From positions 1 to 23,932 of the forward strand of contig PXDG01000153.1 in the NCBI GenBank assembly GCA_003565105.1: DNA of 23,932 nucleotides, written 5' to 3'. The notes under the pieces were generated by a model. It was not told the DNA's origin. It worked only from the letters and a program-made list of their open reading frames with translations, and searched no databases. The DNA comes from Parcubacteria group bacterium (GTDB taxonomy: Bacteria > Patescibacteriota > Minisyncoccia > SW-4-49-11). A program made the position numbers and the translations under genes. Below are positions 1 to 7,239 of the stretch, piece after piece (positions within the stretch are counted from its first letter, which is position 1; each line of letters begins with the position of its first letter).

Positions 1-263
1 ACGATGACGGTGAGTTTATTCAAGATGCTGCAGGAAATCTTTCACGTATTACTTTACCTGTATCGACATCAGATGGTAGCTCCATAGGGATTGCGGCTGG
101 ATCAGTATATAATTTGGATACAGTCTTGACTGCAGATGCTGCTGAAGAAGAGGAGGACTCTCTCGAAGATACTGGACTGAATATTATTATTCCTTTTATT
201 ATTGGGACTATACTGATGATTATTGCTGTGAAAGTGTATACAAAAAGTTCACAGACTTCATAA
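1..263 (+). CDS. C-terminal fragment of a surface protein with a sorting-signal-like tail
   Basis: This is an open frame that enters from the left edge (codons from base 3) and ends in TAA, giving 86 residues. The first part is polar and rich in D, S, T and G, as in an extracellular domain. An acidic linker (AAEEEEDS) follows, then LEDTG, a hydrophobic stretch of about 20 residues (IIIPFIIGTILMIIAV) and a short tail with two lysines. This order is that of a sortase cell-wall sorting signal (LPXTG, membrane span, basic tail), with E in place of P. It may equally be a plain C-terminal membrane anchor. The N-terminal domains lie outside the window, so function cannot be given. A hairpin terminator follows 14 bases after the stop. 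Confidence 0.7.
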   Translation, partial: DDGEFIQDAAGNLSRITLPVSTSDGSSIGIAAGSVYNLDTVLTADAAEEEEDSLEDTGLNIIIPFIIGTILMIIAVKVYTKSSQTS

Positions 264-276
264 GAAATTGGTAAGT

Positions 277-319
277 ATTAAAAAAGCCACGATATAGTAG
301 TATATGTGGCTTTTTTAAT
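277..319. terminator. Bidirectional intrinsic terminator
   Basis: A 14-bp perfect stem (277-290 with 306-319) contains GCCAC/GTGGC flanked by an A run on one side and a T run on the other. It therefore gives a U-rich tail on both strands. It lies between the convergent ends of the surface-protein gene (plus) and infC (minus) and can stop both transcripts. Confidence 0.85.
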
Positions 320-358
320 ATTATATGTGTATATAACGATCCAAGGGGGATGAATTCA

Positions 359-889
359 CTATTTAATGACTTTAGATAGTGTAACAGTAAGTCCTTGGGG
401 GGTTTTTTTAAGTAGTTGATCTTGCTTAATGTCTTCTGGGAAATAGGTGAGAAATTCTCTCATTTTATCAAATGCTTGAGGTACGAATCCTTTTTCTCGT
501 CCACGAAGCGTCATATCAAATTTGACTTTATGACCTTGCTCCATAAATTTAAGAGCTTTTTTTACTTTTGTTTCAAGGTCGTGCTTTTCAATTTTGAGAG
601 ATAATCGGAGAGTTTTAAGTTCAACACGCTTTTGTTTTGCTTTATGCAATCTCTGTTGTTTGGATTGCATATATAAATACTTCCCATAGTTCATAATTCG
701 ACAAACAGGAGGTTGAGCTTTGGGAGCAATTTCTACCAAATCTTGACCAAGTTCTTTTGCTTTTGATAAAGCTTCTTGAAGAGATACAATTTCTGGGTTT
801 TCTCCACTCTTGATCACGAGGCGTACCTCGGTAGCAGTAATTTCAGAATTGAGTCGATGAGCATATTTTTTTGGGGAAGAGTTTCGCAT
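359..889 (-). CDS. infC: Translation initiation factor IF-3
   Basis: IF3 binds the 30S subunit, keeps it apart from 50S and checks the start codon and initiator tRNA. The 176-residue length is normal for the family. The N-terminal domain is seen in VRLVIKSGENPEIVSLQEAL and DLVEIAPKAQPPVCRIMNYG, which closely match the family signature; the basic linker (LHKAKQKR) and the C-terminal domain (LKTLRLSLKIEKHDLETK, RGREKGF) follow. Only 28 bases separate the start from the 3' end of tmRNA on the same strand, so smpB, ssrA and infC could share a transcript. The usual rpmI-rplT genes do not follow; the gene ends at a terminator. No Shine-Dalgarno sequence is present. A TATAAT box ends 6 bases before ATG, so a leaderless transcript is possible. 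Confidence 0.97.
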   Translation of the reverse strand: MRNSSPKKYAHRLNSEITATEVRLVIKSGENPEIVSLQEALSKAKELGQDLVEIAPKAQPPVCRIMNYGKYLYMQSKQQRLHKAKQKRVELKTLRLSLKIEKHDLETKVKKALKFMEQGHKVKFDMTLRGREKGFVPQAFDKMREFLTYFPEDIKQDQLLKKTPQGLTVTLSKVIK

Positions 890-895
890 TGAGTA

Positions 896-901
896 ATTAT
901 A
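896..901 (-). promoter_or_regulatory. Possible leaderless -10 box for infC
   Basis: On the minus strand TATAAT is followed by 6 bases and then the infC ATG. That spacing would put the transcription start at or next to the start codon. No good -35 hexamer is seen at 16-18 bases upstream, where the tmRNA 3' end lies, so this is only a candidate. Confidence 0.4.
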
Positions 902-917
902 GTTAGTTATATTGCAG

Positions 918-1305
918 TGGAGATGATGGGAATTGCACCCACGTGTAGTATGGTCTCTGACAAATAATGCTTAGAGGTATAGAGTGTTTTTAGATATCAC
1001 AGATAGCAGAAAAAACACTCAAAAGAGCTTTCTGTGTATTGGTATCAGAGGTTTTAAAAATGTATATGATACTAAGTAGACATTTCGAGTAGCATAAGTA
1101 TAACACCAGTGAGAGGATATGCTACCTCACCAACACTGATGACAGCTGCCTGTATTTAGGCTACTGCGTACCCACCGAATCCATAGGATGGGCGGGAAGT
1201 TGTGTTGTTTGCACGTATGCAAGTGGTACTGTTTTTTACTCACTACGTACCAAAGTGAGACCTCATTATTTGTAGATGTTCACACTATCGAAGCTAGACA
1301 TCCCC
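918..1305 (-). ncRNA. ssrA: tmRNA (transfer-messenger RNA)
   Basis: tmRNA with SmpB rescues stalled ribosomes and adds a degradation tag. The tRNA-like ends pair as a 7-bp acceptor stem, GGGGATG (1299-1305) with CATCTCC (919-925), including the G3-U70 wobble that alanyl-tRNA synthetase needs, and A73 at 918. The T arm is GTGGG-TGCAATT-CCCAT. Helix 2 is a perfect 10-bp pairing of 1264-1273 with 960-969. Pseudoknot PK1 is formed by 1254-1259 with 1239-1244 and by 1247-1252 with 1224-1229. The tag frame runs from GCA at 1210-1212 to TAA at 1156-1158. The CCA end is not encoded (CTG follows A73). The 5' end is only 12 bases after the smpB stop, so processing from the smpB transcript is likely. 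Confidence 0.95.
1156..1212 (-). other. tmRNA tag-peptide reading frame
   Basis: The frame encodes 18 residues, ANNTTSRPSYGFGGYAVA, then TAA. The stop lies in the loop of a GCC/GGC hairpin, as in other tmRNAs. The tag ends in YAVA instead of the common LAA; tail-recognising proteases of this organism would have to accept it. The resume codon GCA is inferred from reading frame and position after PK1. Confidence 0.8.
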
Positions 1306-1317
1306 GATAGGGAAGGA

Positions 1318-1761
1318 TTAAAATTGTTTGAGTTTCCGTTGGATGTTTCGGGATTCTTCACGGTCACGAATAGAGTGTCGTTTATCGTGAGCTTTTTTCC
1401 CTTTTGCCAAAGCAATCTCTACTTTAATCTTTCCACTCTTTAAGTATAGACGAATAGGGATAATTGTCAAGCCAGATGCGGTCTTTTTTCCAATGAGGGT
1501 ATTAATTTCTCGTCTATTAAGGAGTAGTTTTCTGGATCTATCAGGATCAAAAGAAGTTGTTGGTTGGTTTTGGTAGTGGGGAACGTGTGCGTTAATGAGA
1601 ATGAGTTCATTTTTTAGTATAGTAACATACGCTCCCTTTAGGCTTGCGCGGTTTGCTTTTATTGATTTAACTTCATTTCCGACAAGTTGAATCCCTGCTT
1701 CATAAGATTCAAGTATTTGGTAGTCGAATGTAGCACGCTTATTATAGGCAAGAGTTTTCAT
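1318..1761 (-). CDS. smpB: SsrA-binding protein SmpB
   Basis: SmpB binds the tRNA-like domain of tmRNA and takes it to stalled ribosomes. Starting at the ATG at 1759-1761 the protein has 147 residues and begins MKTLAYNKRATFDYQILE, which matches the family N terminus. An upstream ATG would add 19 hydrophobic residues not expected in SmpB and would run into the divergent glycosyltransferase gene. Family features include AGIQLVGNEVKSIKANRASL, NAHVPHYQ, and the basic C-terminal tail ending DREESRNIQRKLKQF, which enters the empty mRNA channel. The stop is 12 bases before the tmRNA 5' end, so protein and RNA partner are encoded side by side. A TTCACA-18-TATAAC promoter lies just before the start. 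Confidence 0.97.
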   Translation of the reverse strand: MKTLAYNKRATFDYQILESYEAGIQLVGNEVKSIKANRASLKGAYVTILKNELILINAHVPHYQNQPTTSFDPDRSRKLLLNRREINTLIGKKTASGLTIIPIRLYLKSGKIKVEIALAKGKKAHDKRHSIRDREESRNIQRKLKQF

Positions 1762-1765
1762 ATAG

Positions 1766-1795
1766 GTTATAATATCATAGATCAACGAATGTGAA
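1766..1795 (-). promoter_or_regulatory. smpB promoter, overlapping a divergent -10 box
   Basis: On the minus strand TTCACA (1790-1795) and TATAAC (1766-1771) are separated by 18 bases, and the ATG follows 4 bases later; an alternative -10, TATTAT, ends 7 bases before ATG. On the plus strand the same bases contain TATAAT (1768-1773), usable for the divergent glycosyltransferase gene, although its -35 is poor. The two start sites would overlap in one AT-rich core. Confidence 0.5.
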
Positions 1796-1812
1796 AAGTT
1801 AATAAGAATAGT

Positions 1813-2976
1813 ATGCATATTATTGTAAACGGTTTTTTTCTTGGAAAATCAAAGACAGGTATAGGTCAATATCTATGGCATCTGCTTCGTCATATGATAC
1901 CTATAAGTGATAATACCTGGACAATTTTGGTCCCTTTAGAATTTCAAGATTTGCTTCCTGAAGATTTAGAAGATTATATTAGAGAAAAGATTATCTTTCT
2001 TAGACAAGTGAAAAAAGGCGATACGCTTTTGACTACTATGTTGTGGGAACGATTTACGGTAGTGAATTATGTGAATCGATTAGCTATATCTTCAGAGGAC
2101 CTAGTATGTTGGGCACCTTCATTTACGTTAAGTGTGTTTCCAAGAACCATTCGTTCAATAGTGACAATTCATGATGTGATTCCTTGGCAACTTCCTGAAT
2201 ACACCGCTAGTTGGAAAAGAAAAATATATAATAATCTTTTGAAGAGAGTCTCTCAAGCTCCAAATTTAGCAGTAATTACTATCTCTGAGTTCAGTAAACA
2301 AGAAATCATCCAAGTATTGGGGATTCCTTCTGATAAAATTATGGTAACTCCCTTAGCAAGTGCTAAGGATCCTAGCAATGTTGATACCTCACTAGTTCCA
2401 GATTCTCCATATATAGTGTATGTCGGTGGATTGGAGCACCGTAAAAATGTAGATAATCTTTTGAAAGCAATTGTTCAGGCGAAACAATCTTGTCCAGATA
2501 TTCGGTTAATTGTAACAGGAAAGTATTCTCCACATTCTTTAATTACTCCTGTACCTCATTTAATTACGGAATATGGTCTTATTGATGTTGTGAGTATGTC
2601 TGGGTATATTAGTGATGCTGAATTAAGTGGACTTATTCAAAAATCACGAGCATTGATTTATCCATCGACCTATGAAGGATTTGGTTTTCCCATTTTAGAA
2701 GGAATGACTCTCGGAACCCCTGTAATAACATCTGGTATTGGAGTTATGAGAGAAGTTGCAGGAGGTGCTGCATGTTTAATAGATCCTCATAACGTAAGTG
2801 ATATTGCTCGCGGCATTCTTTCTGTTTGGGAAGATGAATCATATCGAGAGAAGTTGGTAGAGAAAGGTTTGGAACGAGTAAAAGATTTTACATGGGAAGA
2901 AACATCTCGGCTAACACGTCAGGTTATAGAGCGCTCAAAAAGGAATTTGGAGAATGAAGATAAACGTCCCCTTTGA
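1813..2976 (+). CDS. GT4-family glycosyltransferase (group 1)
   Basis: This is probably a cytoplasmic retaining enzyme that moves a sugar from a nucleotide-sugar to an envelope polysaccharide or lipid. The 387 residues have a GT-B layout. The N-terminal half begins MHIIVNGFFLGKSKTGIGQY, with a glycine-rich loop of the GT4 type. The linker contains VTIHDVIPWQLPEY, and the C-terminal half has YVGGLEHRKNVDNLLKA and the donor-site motif YEGFGFPILEGMTLGTPVIT with the E-x7-E pair. Acceptor and donor cannot be read from the sequence. The gene is divergent from smpB and is followed 58 bases later by ftsZ, whose -35 box overlaps its TGA stop. It is the only complete gene here that ends in TGA. The start ATG is preceded by GT and has no Shine-Dalgarno site. 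Confidence 0.9.
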   Translation: MHIIVNGFFLGKSKTGIGQYLWHLLRHMIPISDNTWTILVPLEFQDLLPEDLEDYIREKIIFLRQVKKGDTLLTTMLWERFTVVNYVNRLAISSEDLVCWAPSFTLSVFPRTIRSIVTIHDVIPWQLPEYTASWKRKIYNNLLKRVSQAPNLAVITISEFSKQEIIQVLGIPSDKIMVTPLASAKDPSNVDTSLVPDSPYIVYVGGLEHRKNVDNLLKAIVQAKQSCPDIRLIVTGKYSPHSLITPVPHLITEYGLIDVVSMSGYISDAELSGLIQKSRALIYPSTYEGFGFPILEGMTLGTPVITSGIGVMREVAGGAACLIDPHNVSDIARGILSVWEDESYREKLVEKGLERVKDFTWEETSRLTRQVIERSKRNLENEDKRPL

Positions 2977-3002
2977 CGGAATGAGGATAAGTCTAGTATA
3001 AT
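2973..3002 (+). promoter_or_regulatory. ftsZ promoter
   Basis: TTGACG (2973-2978), an 18-base spacer and TATAAT (2997-3002) form a near-consensus housekeeping promoter. The expected start near 3009 gives a leader of about 26 bases with no clear Shine-Dalgarno site. The -35 hexamer overlaps the stop codon of the upstream glycosyltransferase gene. Confidence 0.75.
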
Positions 3003-3034
3003 AAGAATAATAACAGTTCTCATAATCATGAAGT

Positions 3035-4246
3035 ATGCCAAGAGTTAACCCGGAAATAGAAGCCTTTGCAAAAATTAAAGTGATTGGAGTAGGTGGTTCA
3101 GGTGGAAATGCATTAAAAAGAATGATTGACGCAGGTATTCAAGGAGTTGACTTTGTCGCTGTGAATACAGATGCTCAAGATCTTCATCATTCTCAAGCGG
3201 AACACAAAGTTCATCTCGGAAAAAACTTAACTCGTGGACTTGGTGCAGGAGGGAACCCCGAAATTGGACAAAAAGCTGCTGAAGAAAGTAAAGAAGAAGT
3301 GTATCAAGCTGTAAATGGAGCTCACATGGTATTCATTACCTGTGGATTAGGTGGGGGTACTGGATCAGGAGCTGGACCTGTTGTTGCTGCCGCTGCACGC
3401 GAGACGGGGGCCCTGACGGTAGCTGTGGTTACAAAACCCTTTACCTTTGAAGGAATGCAACGTAAAAAGGTTGCAGAAGCTGCATATGAGCGTCTCAAAA
3501 AGAGTGTTGATACCATCATTACGATTCCAAATGATAAAATTTTGAATATTATTGATCGGAATACTCCGGTAACGGAAGCTTTCTCTATTATCGACGATGT
3601 CTTGCGACAAGGTGTTCAAGGAATATCTGATTTAATTACAACTCCAGGATTGATTAACGTTGATTTTGCTGATGTGAGTTCAACAATGAAGAATGCAGGT
3701 TCTGCTCTAATGGGAATTGGAACCGCAAGTGGTGAAGATCGAGCAGTTGTGGCAGCAAAAATGGCTGTTAACAGCCCTCTTCTTGATATATCCATTCAAG
3801 GAGCCAAGGGTGTACTCTTTAACATCTCAGGAGGGCAAGATTTGTCTATGACTGAGATTAATGATGTAGCGCAAGTTATTACAGAGTCTATTGATTCCGA
3901 GGCTCGAGTTATTTTTGGAACAGTGGTAGACGAGTCATTACCAGAAGGAGAATTAAAAGTTATTGTTATTGCTACTGGATTTGATCAAGAGGTTTCGGAG
4001 CCTCGTCGAGTTAAAGCTTTTCGAGAAGAAGAATTAACTGAACCCCAAAAAGAAGAAGAAAAGATTTCTTCAACGACACAGGAACCTGCACAATCAATTG
4101 ATTCGAGTCAGGTAGATCAAGCAGAGCAAGATAAGAAAGAAAAAGCTCGTTTAGAGGAAAAAGCTAAACAATTTATTGAAGATGTGGATTCAGATGATGA
4201 GTTTGAGATTCCAGCTTTTATTCGCAATAAAATGAGAAAAAATTAG
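3035..4246 (+). CDS. ftsZ: Cell division protein FtsZ
   Basis: FtsZ is the tubulin-like GTPase that forms the division ring. The 403 residues include the nucleotide-binding start [25 protein letters not shown], the tubulin signature [13 protein letters not shown], and the T7 loop region ([17 protein letters not shown]) that completes the neighbour's active site. After the globular core (to about residue 315) comes an acidic, Q/E/K-rich linker of about 65 residues. The C-terminal peptide [15 protein letters not shown] carries the conserved IPAF-R core used to bind FtsA, ZipA or SepF-type partners. No ftsA or ftsQ lies next to it. The start at 3035 agrees with the conserved N terminus; an ATG at 3028 is out of frame. 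Confidence 0.98.
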   Translation: MPRVNPEIEAFAKIKVIGVGGSGGNALKRMIDAGIQGVDFVAVNTDAQDLHHSQAEHKVHLGKNLTRGLGAGGNPEIGQKAAEESKEEVYQAVNGAHMVFITCGLGGGTGSGAGPVVAAAARETGALTVAVVTKPFTFEGMQRKKVAEAAYERLKKSVDTIITIPNDKILNIIDRNTPVTEAFSIIDDVLRQGVQGISDLITTPGLINVDFADVSSTMKNAGSALMGIGTASGEDRAVVAAKMAVNSPLLDISIQGAKGVLFNISGGQDLSMTEINDVAQVITESIDSEARVIFGTVVDESLPEGELKVIVIATGFDQEVSEPRRVKAFREEELTEPQKEEEKISSTTQEPAQSIDSSQVDQAEQDKKEKARLEEKAKQFIEDVDSDDEFEIPAFIRNKMRKN

Positions 4247-4341
4247 AGGATATATAACAAATAAGAGTGTTTTTCAGATATCCTTAGATAGTGAGAATAT
4301 ATCTAAAGGAAAAGAGTATGGAGAACGGGTTCTTCTTGTAC

Positions 4342-4370
4342 TTGCAAAATAAAGAAGGATACAGTATACT
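4342..4370 (+). promoter_or_regulatory. tRNA-Glu promoter
   Basis: TTGCAA (4342-4347), a 17-base spacer and TATACT (4365-4370) lie 18 bases before the tRNA-Glu 5' end, in the ftsZ-tRNA gap. The gap from 4247 holds no other feature apart from an imperfect hairpin without a T run. Confidence 0.7.
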
Positions 4371-4388
4371 AGAACGGTACCCAAAAAC

Positions 4389-4466
4389 GGCCTCATCGTC
4401 TAGTCCGGTCTAGGACACCACCCTCTCACGGTGAAAACAGGGGTTCGAATCCCCTTGAGGCTACCA
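4389..4466 (+). tRNA. tRNA-Glu (anticodon CTC)
   Basis: The acceptor stem GGCCTCA pairs with TGAGGCT (with a G1-U72 wobble), then A73 and an encoded CCA. The anticodon loop is CTCTCAC, giving CTC, which reads GAG. The T arm is AGGGG-TTCGAAT-CCCCT. The outermost anticodon-stem pair is a C-A mismatch. The body closely resembles bacterial tRNA-Glu. It has its own promoter and terminator. Confidence 0.95.
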
Positions 4467-4484
4467 AATTAGTCTTCCATATTC

Positions 4485-4512
4485 CCACTGGTTATCCAGT
4501 GGTTTCTTGTTT
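4485..4512 (+). terminator. Terminator after tRNA-Glu
   Basis: CCACTGG (4485-4491) and CCAGTGG (4496-4502) make a 7-bp stem with a TTAT loop, followed by TTTCTTGTTT. It lies 18 bases after the tRNA. Confidence 0.7.
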
Positions 4513-4529
4513 CTCTGAATATGATTTTG

Positions 4530-4538
4530 TGATAAAAT
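4530..4538 (+). promoter_or_regulatory. Extended -10 promoter for the HAD gene
   Basis: TGA followed by TAAAAT (4533-4538) fits an extended -10 element. No well-placed -35 is seen. The expected leader to the ATG at 4555 is about 10 bases. Confidence 0.45.
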
Positions 4539-4554
4539 AAGAGAAGATAACAGT

Positions 4555-5346
4555 ATGTTTATGAATAACAAACCTCAACTATACGTATTTGACCTTGATG
4601 GTACTATTACAAATCAGTCTAAAATAATTCCACCTATACTCCAGAATACTCTTCGGGCTCTTCAAAGAGGAGGGGCTCTCTGTACTATGGCCACAGGAAA
4701 TGCATTTGTTCAGATTGTACGAAACTTCCAAGGGCAATTCATTCCAAATGCTCCAATGATTTTAGAGAATGGAGGACGAATCGTTGATGTGTATGAATCA
4801 AGTTATCAAGAATTTCCGATTGATCAACATACGCAATCTATTATCCCAACTATCATTGCAGATAATACTGTTGATTTTTTAGGGTTTTATGGTTCGATCA
4901 AAGAAGATTATATGATGTATAGTCCATATGAATTAACTTCCAATTCGTTGGTAAGGATACTAGGGCAACAAACACGCAGTGTTGAACAATTTATGGAGTG
5001 GGTCGCTGAATATTCTCCAGTTAGGATAGTATTCTCTTTGGATTCTGAACCAATTGTGTTGCCAAATCATTTTTCAGCTACACTTGCTCCGAATGTTGGT
5101 ACGTATGAAATAACAGCTCCTAATATTAATAAAGGGTCGAGTTTACAGTGGCTTGTTGAAATGTTGGATATTCCTTGGGAACGAGTCGCAGTTTTTGGTA
5201 ATGGATATAATGATATTTCATTATTTAAAACTCAAGCAAGTACGAAAGTCTATGTTGGGAATGAATGCCCAGAATTGGAACAACTAGCTACTCACCGTGT
5301 GATAAATGCGTATGAAGTGGAACTTTTCTTGCGAAAGTATGTGTAA
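4555..5346 (+). CDS. HAD-superfamily phosphatase (Cof/SPP-like)
   Basis: This is a 263-residue soluble hydrolase that uses an aspartyl-phosphate intermediate and Mg2+. Motif I is YVFDLDGTIT with nucleophile and acid/base Asp; motif II is the Thr in MATGN; motif III Lys is in NKGSSLQWL; motif IV is VFGNGYNDISLF, where GN replaces the usual GD but the ND pair is present. The long middle part between motifs II and III is a type-C2 cap, as in Cof and sucrose- or mannosyl-phosphate phosphatases. The substrate is unknown; sugar phosphates are typical of the group. The start may instead be the ATG at 4561, two codons in. The gene is convergent with uvrC, with only 12 bases between them and no evident terminator. 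Confidence 0.9.
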   Translation: MFMNNKPQLYVFDLDGTITNQSKIIPPILQNTLRALQRGGALCTMATGNAFVQIVRNFQGQFIPNAPMILENGGRIVDVYESSYQEFPIDQHTQSIIPTIIADNTVDFLGFYGSIKEDYMMYSPYELTSNSLVRILGQQTRSVEQFMEWVAEYSPVRIVFSLDSEPIVLPNHFSATLAPNVGTYEITAPNINKGSSLQWLVEMLDIPWERVAVFGNGYNDISLFKTQASTKVYVGNECPELEQLATHRVINAYEVELFLRKYV

Positions 5347-5358
5347 AACATTGATTGA

Positions 5359-6645
5359 TTAGGCTTGATTATTGCGAATTTTTTTCATAGGCATTTCCTC
5401 TCGTAGTTTGCGATGATAGGTTACGGCAAATCGATGCGATTCATCACGCACACTTTGAAGGAGTTGGAGTGCTTTGGAGGATTGGGGAAGGAGAAGGGGA
5501 GTTGGATTTGTGGGAAAATAAATTTCTTCAAGACGTTTGGCTAAGGAAACGATAGGAATTGAGCGGTACTGTATAAGACCCTTCTTTTGAGCCTCTATAG
5601 CCTGCGTTAATTGTCCTTTTCCTCCGTCTATCAAAATAAGATCGGGAATAGGCCAGTCGGTTCGTTGAAAGCGGCGGGTAAGAGCTTGGGACAGGTTATA
5701 AAAGTCATCTCCACCTTCGGGAGCTTCTTTAATTTTAAAGCGGCGGTAATCGGATTTTTTAGCTAAGCCATTTTCAAAGACAACCATTGATACTACTGCC
5801 TGATCTCCATGAAAGTGGGATGAATCGTACCCTTCAATGCGTTTGGGCAGTTTATCAAGTGACAGACGTTTCTGTAGATCTTTCATATGAGATGACTTTT
5901 TGGCGGCTTCAGTCTTGATAACTCCTTTATGGAGAGCTACGTTATGGAGAGCTTGGATTTGATCTCTTACTTCTGCTGCGCGCTCGAATTGTTGATTTTC
6001 TGCAAGGTTCAGCATAGTAGCTTGTAGCTGCTTGATGACTTGCCCTTTTTGGCCTTTCATGAATCGAATGATATGATTTACTTGTTCATTATATTGAATT
6101 TTACTGATGAGCTGAGTGCAGGGCGCGTCACATAAGCCTAATTTGTGATAAAGGCAGGGATTTTTTGGCATATTTTTGCAAGATCTATAGGGAAAAATTT
6201 TGCGTAAGATGCGAAGAGTTTGTCTGAGAGAATCCGAACTGATAAATGGTCCAAGATAATGTAAATCTTGAGTATGTTTATCGAGATAGCTCTGATAGGT
6301 TACAAACAGACGAGGGAATTCTTCTTTAGTCCAGGCTAAATAGGCATAGCTTTTATCATCTTTGAGTAGCACGTTGTACCGAGGATTATATTTTTTGATC
6401 AGTTGAGATTCAAGAATCAGTGCTTCTATCTCACTATCACAGGGATACACATTAAGATCATGTACTTCATCTACCATGGCTCGTTTTGCTGCGTTTAAGG
6501 TGGTGGAATTAGCATAGCTTTGAACTCGATGTTTGAGTTTAAGGGCTTTGCCAATATAAATAATTTCATTATTTTTATTCGAAAATAAATATACTCCTGG
6601 GCTGAGTGGAAGGTCTTTACTAAGATCTTTAATAATGTGAGACAT
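5359..6645 (-). CDS. uvrC: Excinuclease ABC subunit C, short form lacking (HhH)2
   Basis: UvrC makes both cuts beside DNA damage after UvrA/UvrB loading. The GIY-YIG nuclease (about residues 12-95) shows PGVYLF and EIIYIGKALKLKHR and the acidic EALILE. A cysteine cluster (C156, C164, C172, C176) is consistent with the FeS site reported in UvrC. A UVR/UvrB-binding helix pair follows (about 185-235), then the RNase H-like nuclease with D274 (EGYDSSH), D340 (LILIDGGKGQL) and H404 (RDESHRF). The protein stops at residue 428, shortly after that domain; family members are usually about 600 residues and end in two helix-hairpin-helix motifs, which are absent here. The gene ends 12 bases from the convergent HAD gene, so there is no room for a frameshifted remainder. 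Confidence 0.95.
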   Translation of the reverse strand: MSHIIKDLSKDLPLSPGVYLFSNKNNEIIYIGKALKLKHRVQSYANSTTLNAAKRAMVDEVHDLNVYPCDSEIEALILESQLIKKYNPRYNVLLKDDKSYAYLAWTKEEFPRLFVTYQSYLDKHTQDLHYLGPFISSDSLRQTLRILRKIFPYRSCKNMPKNPCLYHKLGLCDAPCTQLISKIQYNEQVNHIIRFMKGQKGQVIKQLQATMLNLAENQQFERAAEVRDQIQALHNVALHKGVIKTEAAKKSSHMKDLQKRLSLDKLPKRIEGYDSSHFHGDQAVVSMVVFENGLAKKSDYRRFKIKEAPEGGDDFYNLSQALTRRFQRTDWPIPDLILIDGGKGQLTQAIEAQKKGLIQYRSIPIVSLAKRLEEIYFPTNPTPLLLPQSSKALQLLQSVRDESHRFAVTYHRKLREEMPMKKIRNNQA

Positions 6646-6763
6646 AGTGTTGGTTTGAAAATTACAGGATAATGTGGATATTTTAATAGAGAGAATGATG
6701 CAAACCTTACATTTTTATGATATCATTGAATCAAGAAATAAAGAATTCTAAAGAGATACCATA

Positions 6764-7237
6764 ATGTCAGATGAAATAGGGTTACAACTTTATAAGTCTC
6801 AAAAAAATAAAGTAATTTCAGGAGTCTCTGCTGGTATTGCAGATTATCTTGATGTTTCTCCTTTTTTGATTCGAATTTTGTTTCTTTTATTAACGTTAGC
6901 CAATGGGATAGGTGCCGCAATTTACTTTGGGTTAGCGTTATTGTTACCTTCAGAGTCGGAAGTTATAGAGGCCGCTGAAATAGATTTTTTTGAACATATT
7001 ACGGATGGAGACTATGTTCCTCCTGCACCAGAGAATGTGAATGGAAAATCATCAATGATAGATGAAGTGATTGGGAAGGAAAATATACTATCTTTTGTGA
7101 TTATTTTTTTAGGTTTAATTATTTTACAATTGGATATTCATCCTTGGTCGTTGATACCAGAAGTAATAAGAATACCTATCATTGTGATATTAGTAGGATT
7201 CTCCTTAATTGTAAAAAGTTTACATATAAGTAATTAA
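6764..7237 (+). CDS. PspC-domain membrane protein
   Basis: The 157-residue protein begins with a PspC domain (about residues 6-65): LYKSQKNKVISGVSAGIADY, then DVSPFLIRILFLLLTL and a second hydrophobic part IYFGLALLLP. An acidic loop (about 67-105) separates it from two further hydrophobic segments (FVIIFLGLIILQL and IPIIVILVGFSLIV). PspC proteins sense or transmit envelope stress from the inner membrane. It is the first gene of a close-packed set: the next start is 2 bases after its stop. A TATGAT box at 6716-6721 is a possible -10, but no matching -35 is seen. No psp regulator lies nearby; the histidine kinase at the far end is too distant to link. Confidence 0.88.
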   Translation: MSDEIGLQLYKSQKNKVISGVSAGIADYLDVSPFLIRILFLLLTLANGIGAAIYFGLALLLPSESEVIEAAEIDFFEHITDGDYVPPAPENVNGKSSMIDEVIGKENILSFVIIFLGLIILQLDIHPWSLIPEVIRIPIIVILVGFSLIVKSLHISN

Positions 7238-7239
7238 GT

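Noticed and set aside
416..604. Plus-strand frame inside infC
   Set aside because: It is antisense to the conserved infC coding region and has no recognisable start context or family.
2974..2976. Possible UGA recoding (as in Gracilibacteria/Absconditabacteria)
   Set aside because: Reading through this TGA would add about 27 residues, but no conserved gene in the window contains an in-frame TGA and all reach normal ends, so the standard code fits.
3322..3619. Two minus-strand frames inside ftsZ
   Set aside because: They mirror the conserved glycine-rich part of ftsZ and overlap each other; no sign of real coding.
4264..4282. Similarity of AGAGTGTTTTT-AGATATC to the tmRNA region at 980-1000
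   Set aside because: The match is short, needs an indel and is AT-rich; chance similarity in 24 kb is plausible.
4283..4312. Imperfect hairpin CCTTAGATA/TATCTAAAGG after ftsZ as a terminator
   Set aside because: It has a bulge and is followed by A-rich, not T-rich sequence, so it is not a convincing terminator.
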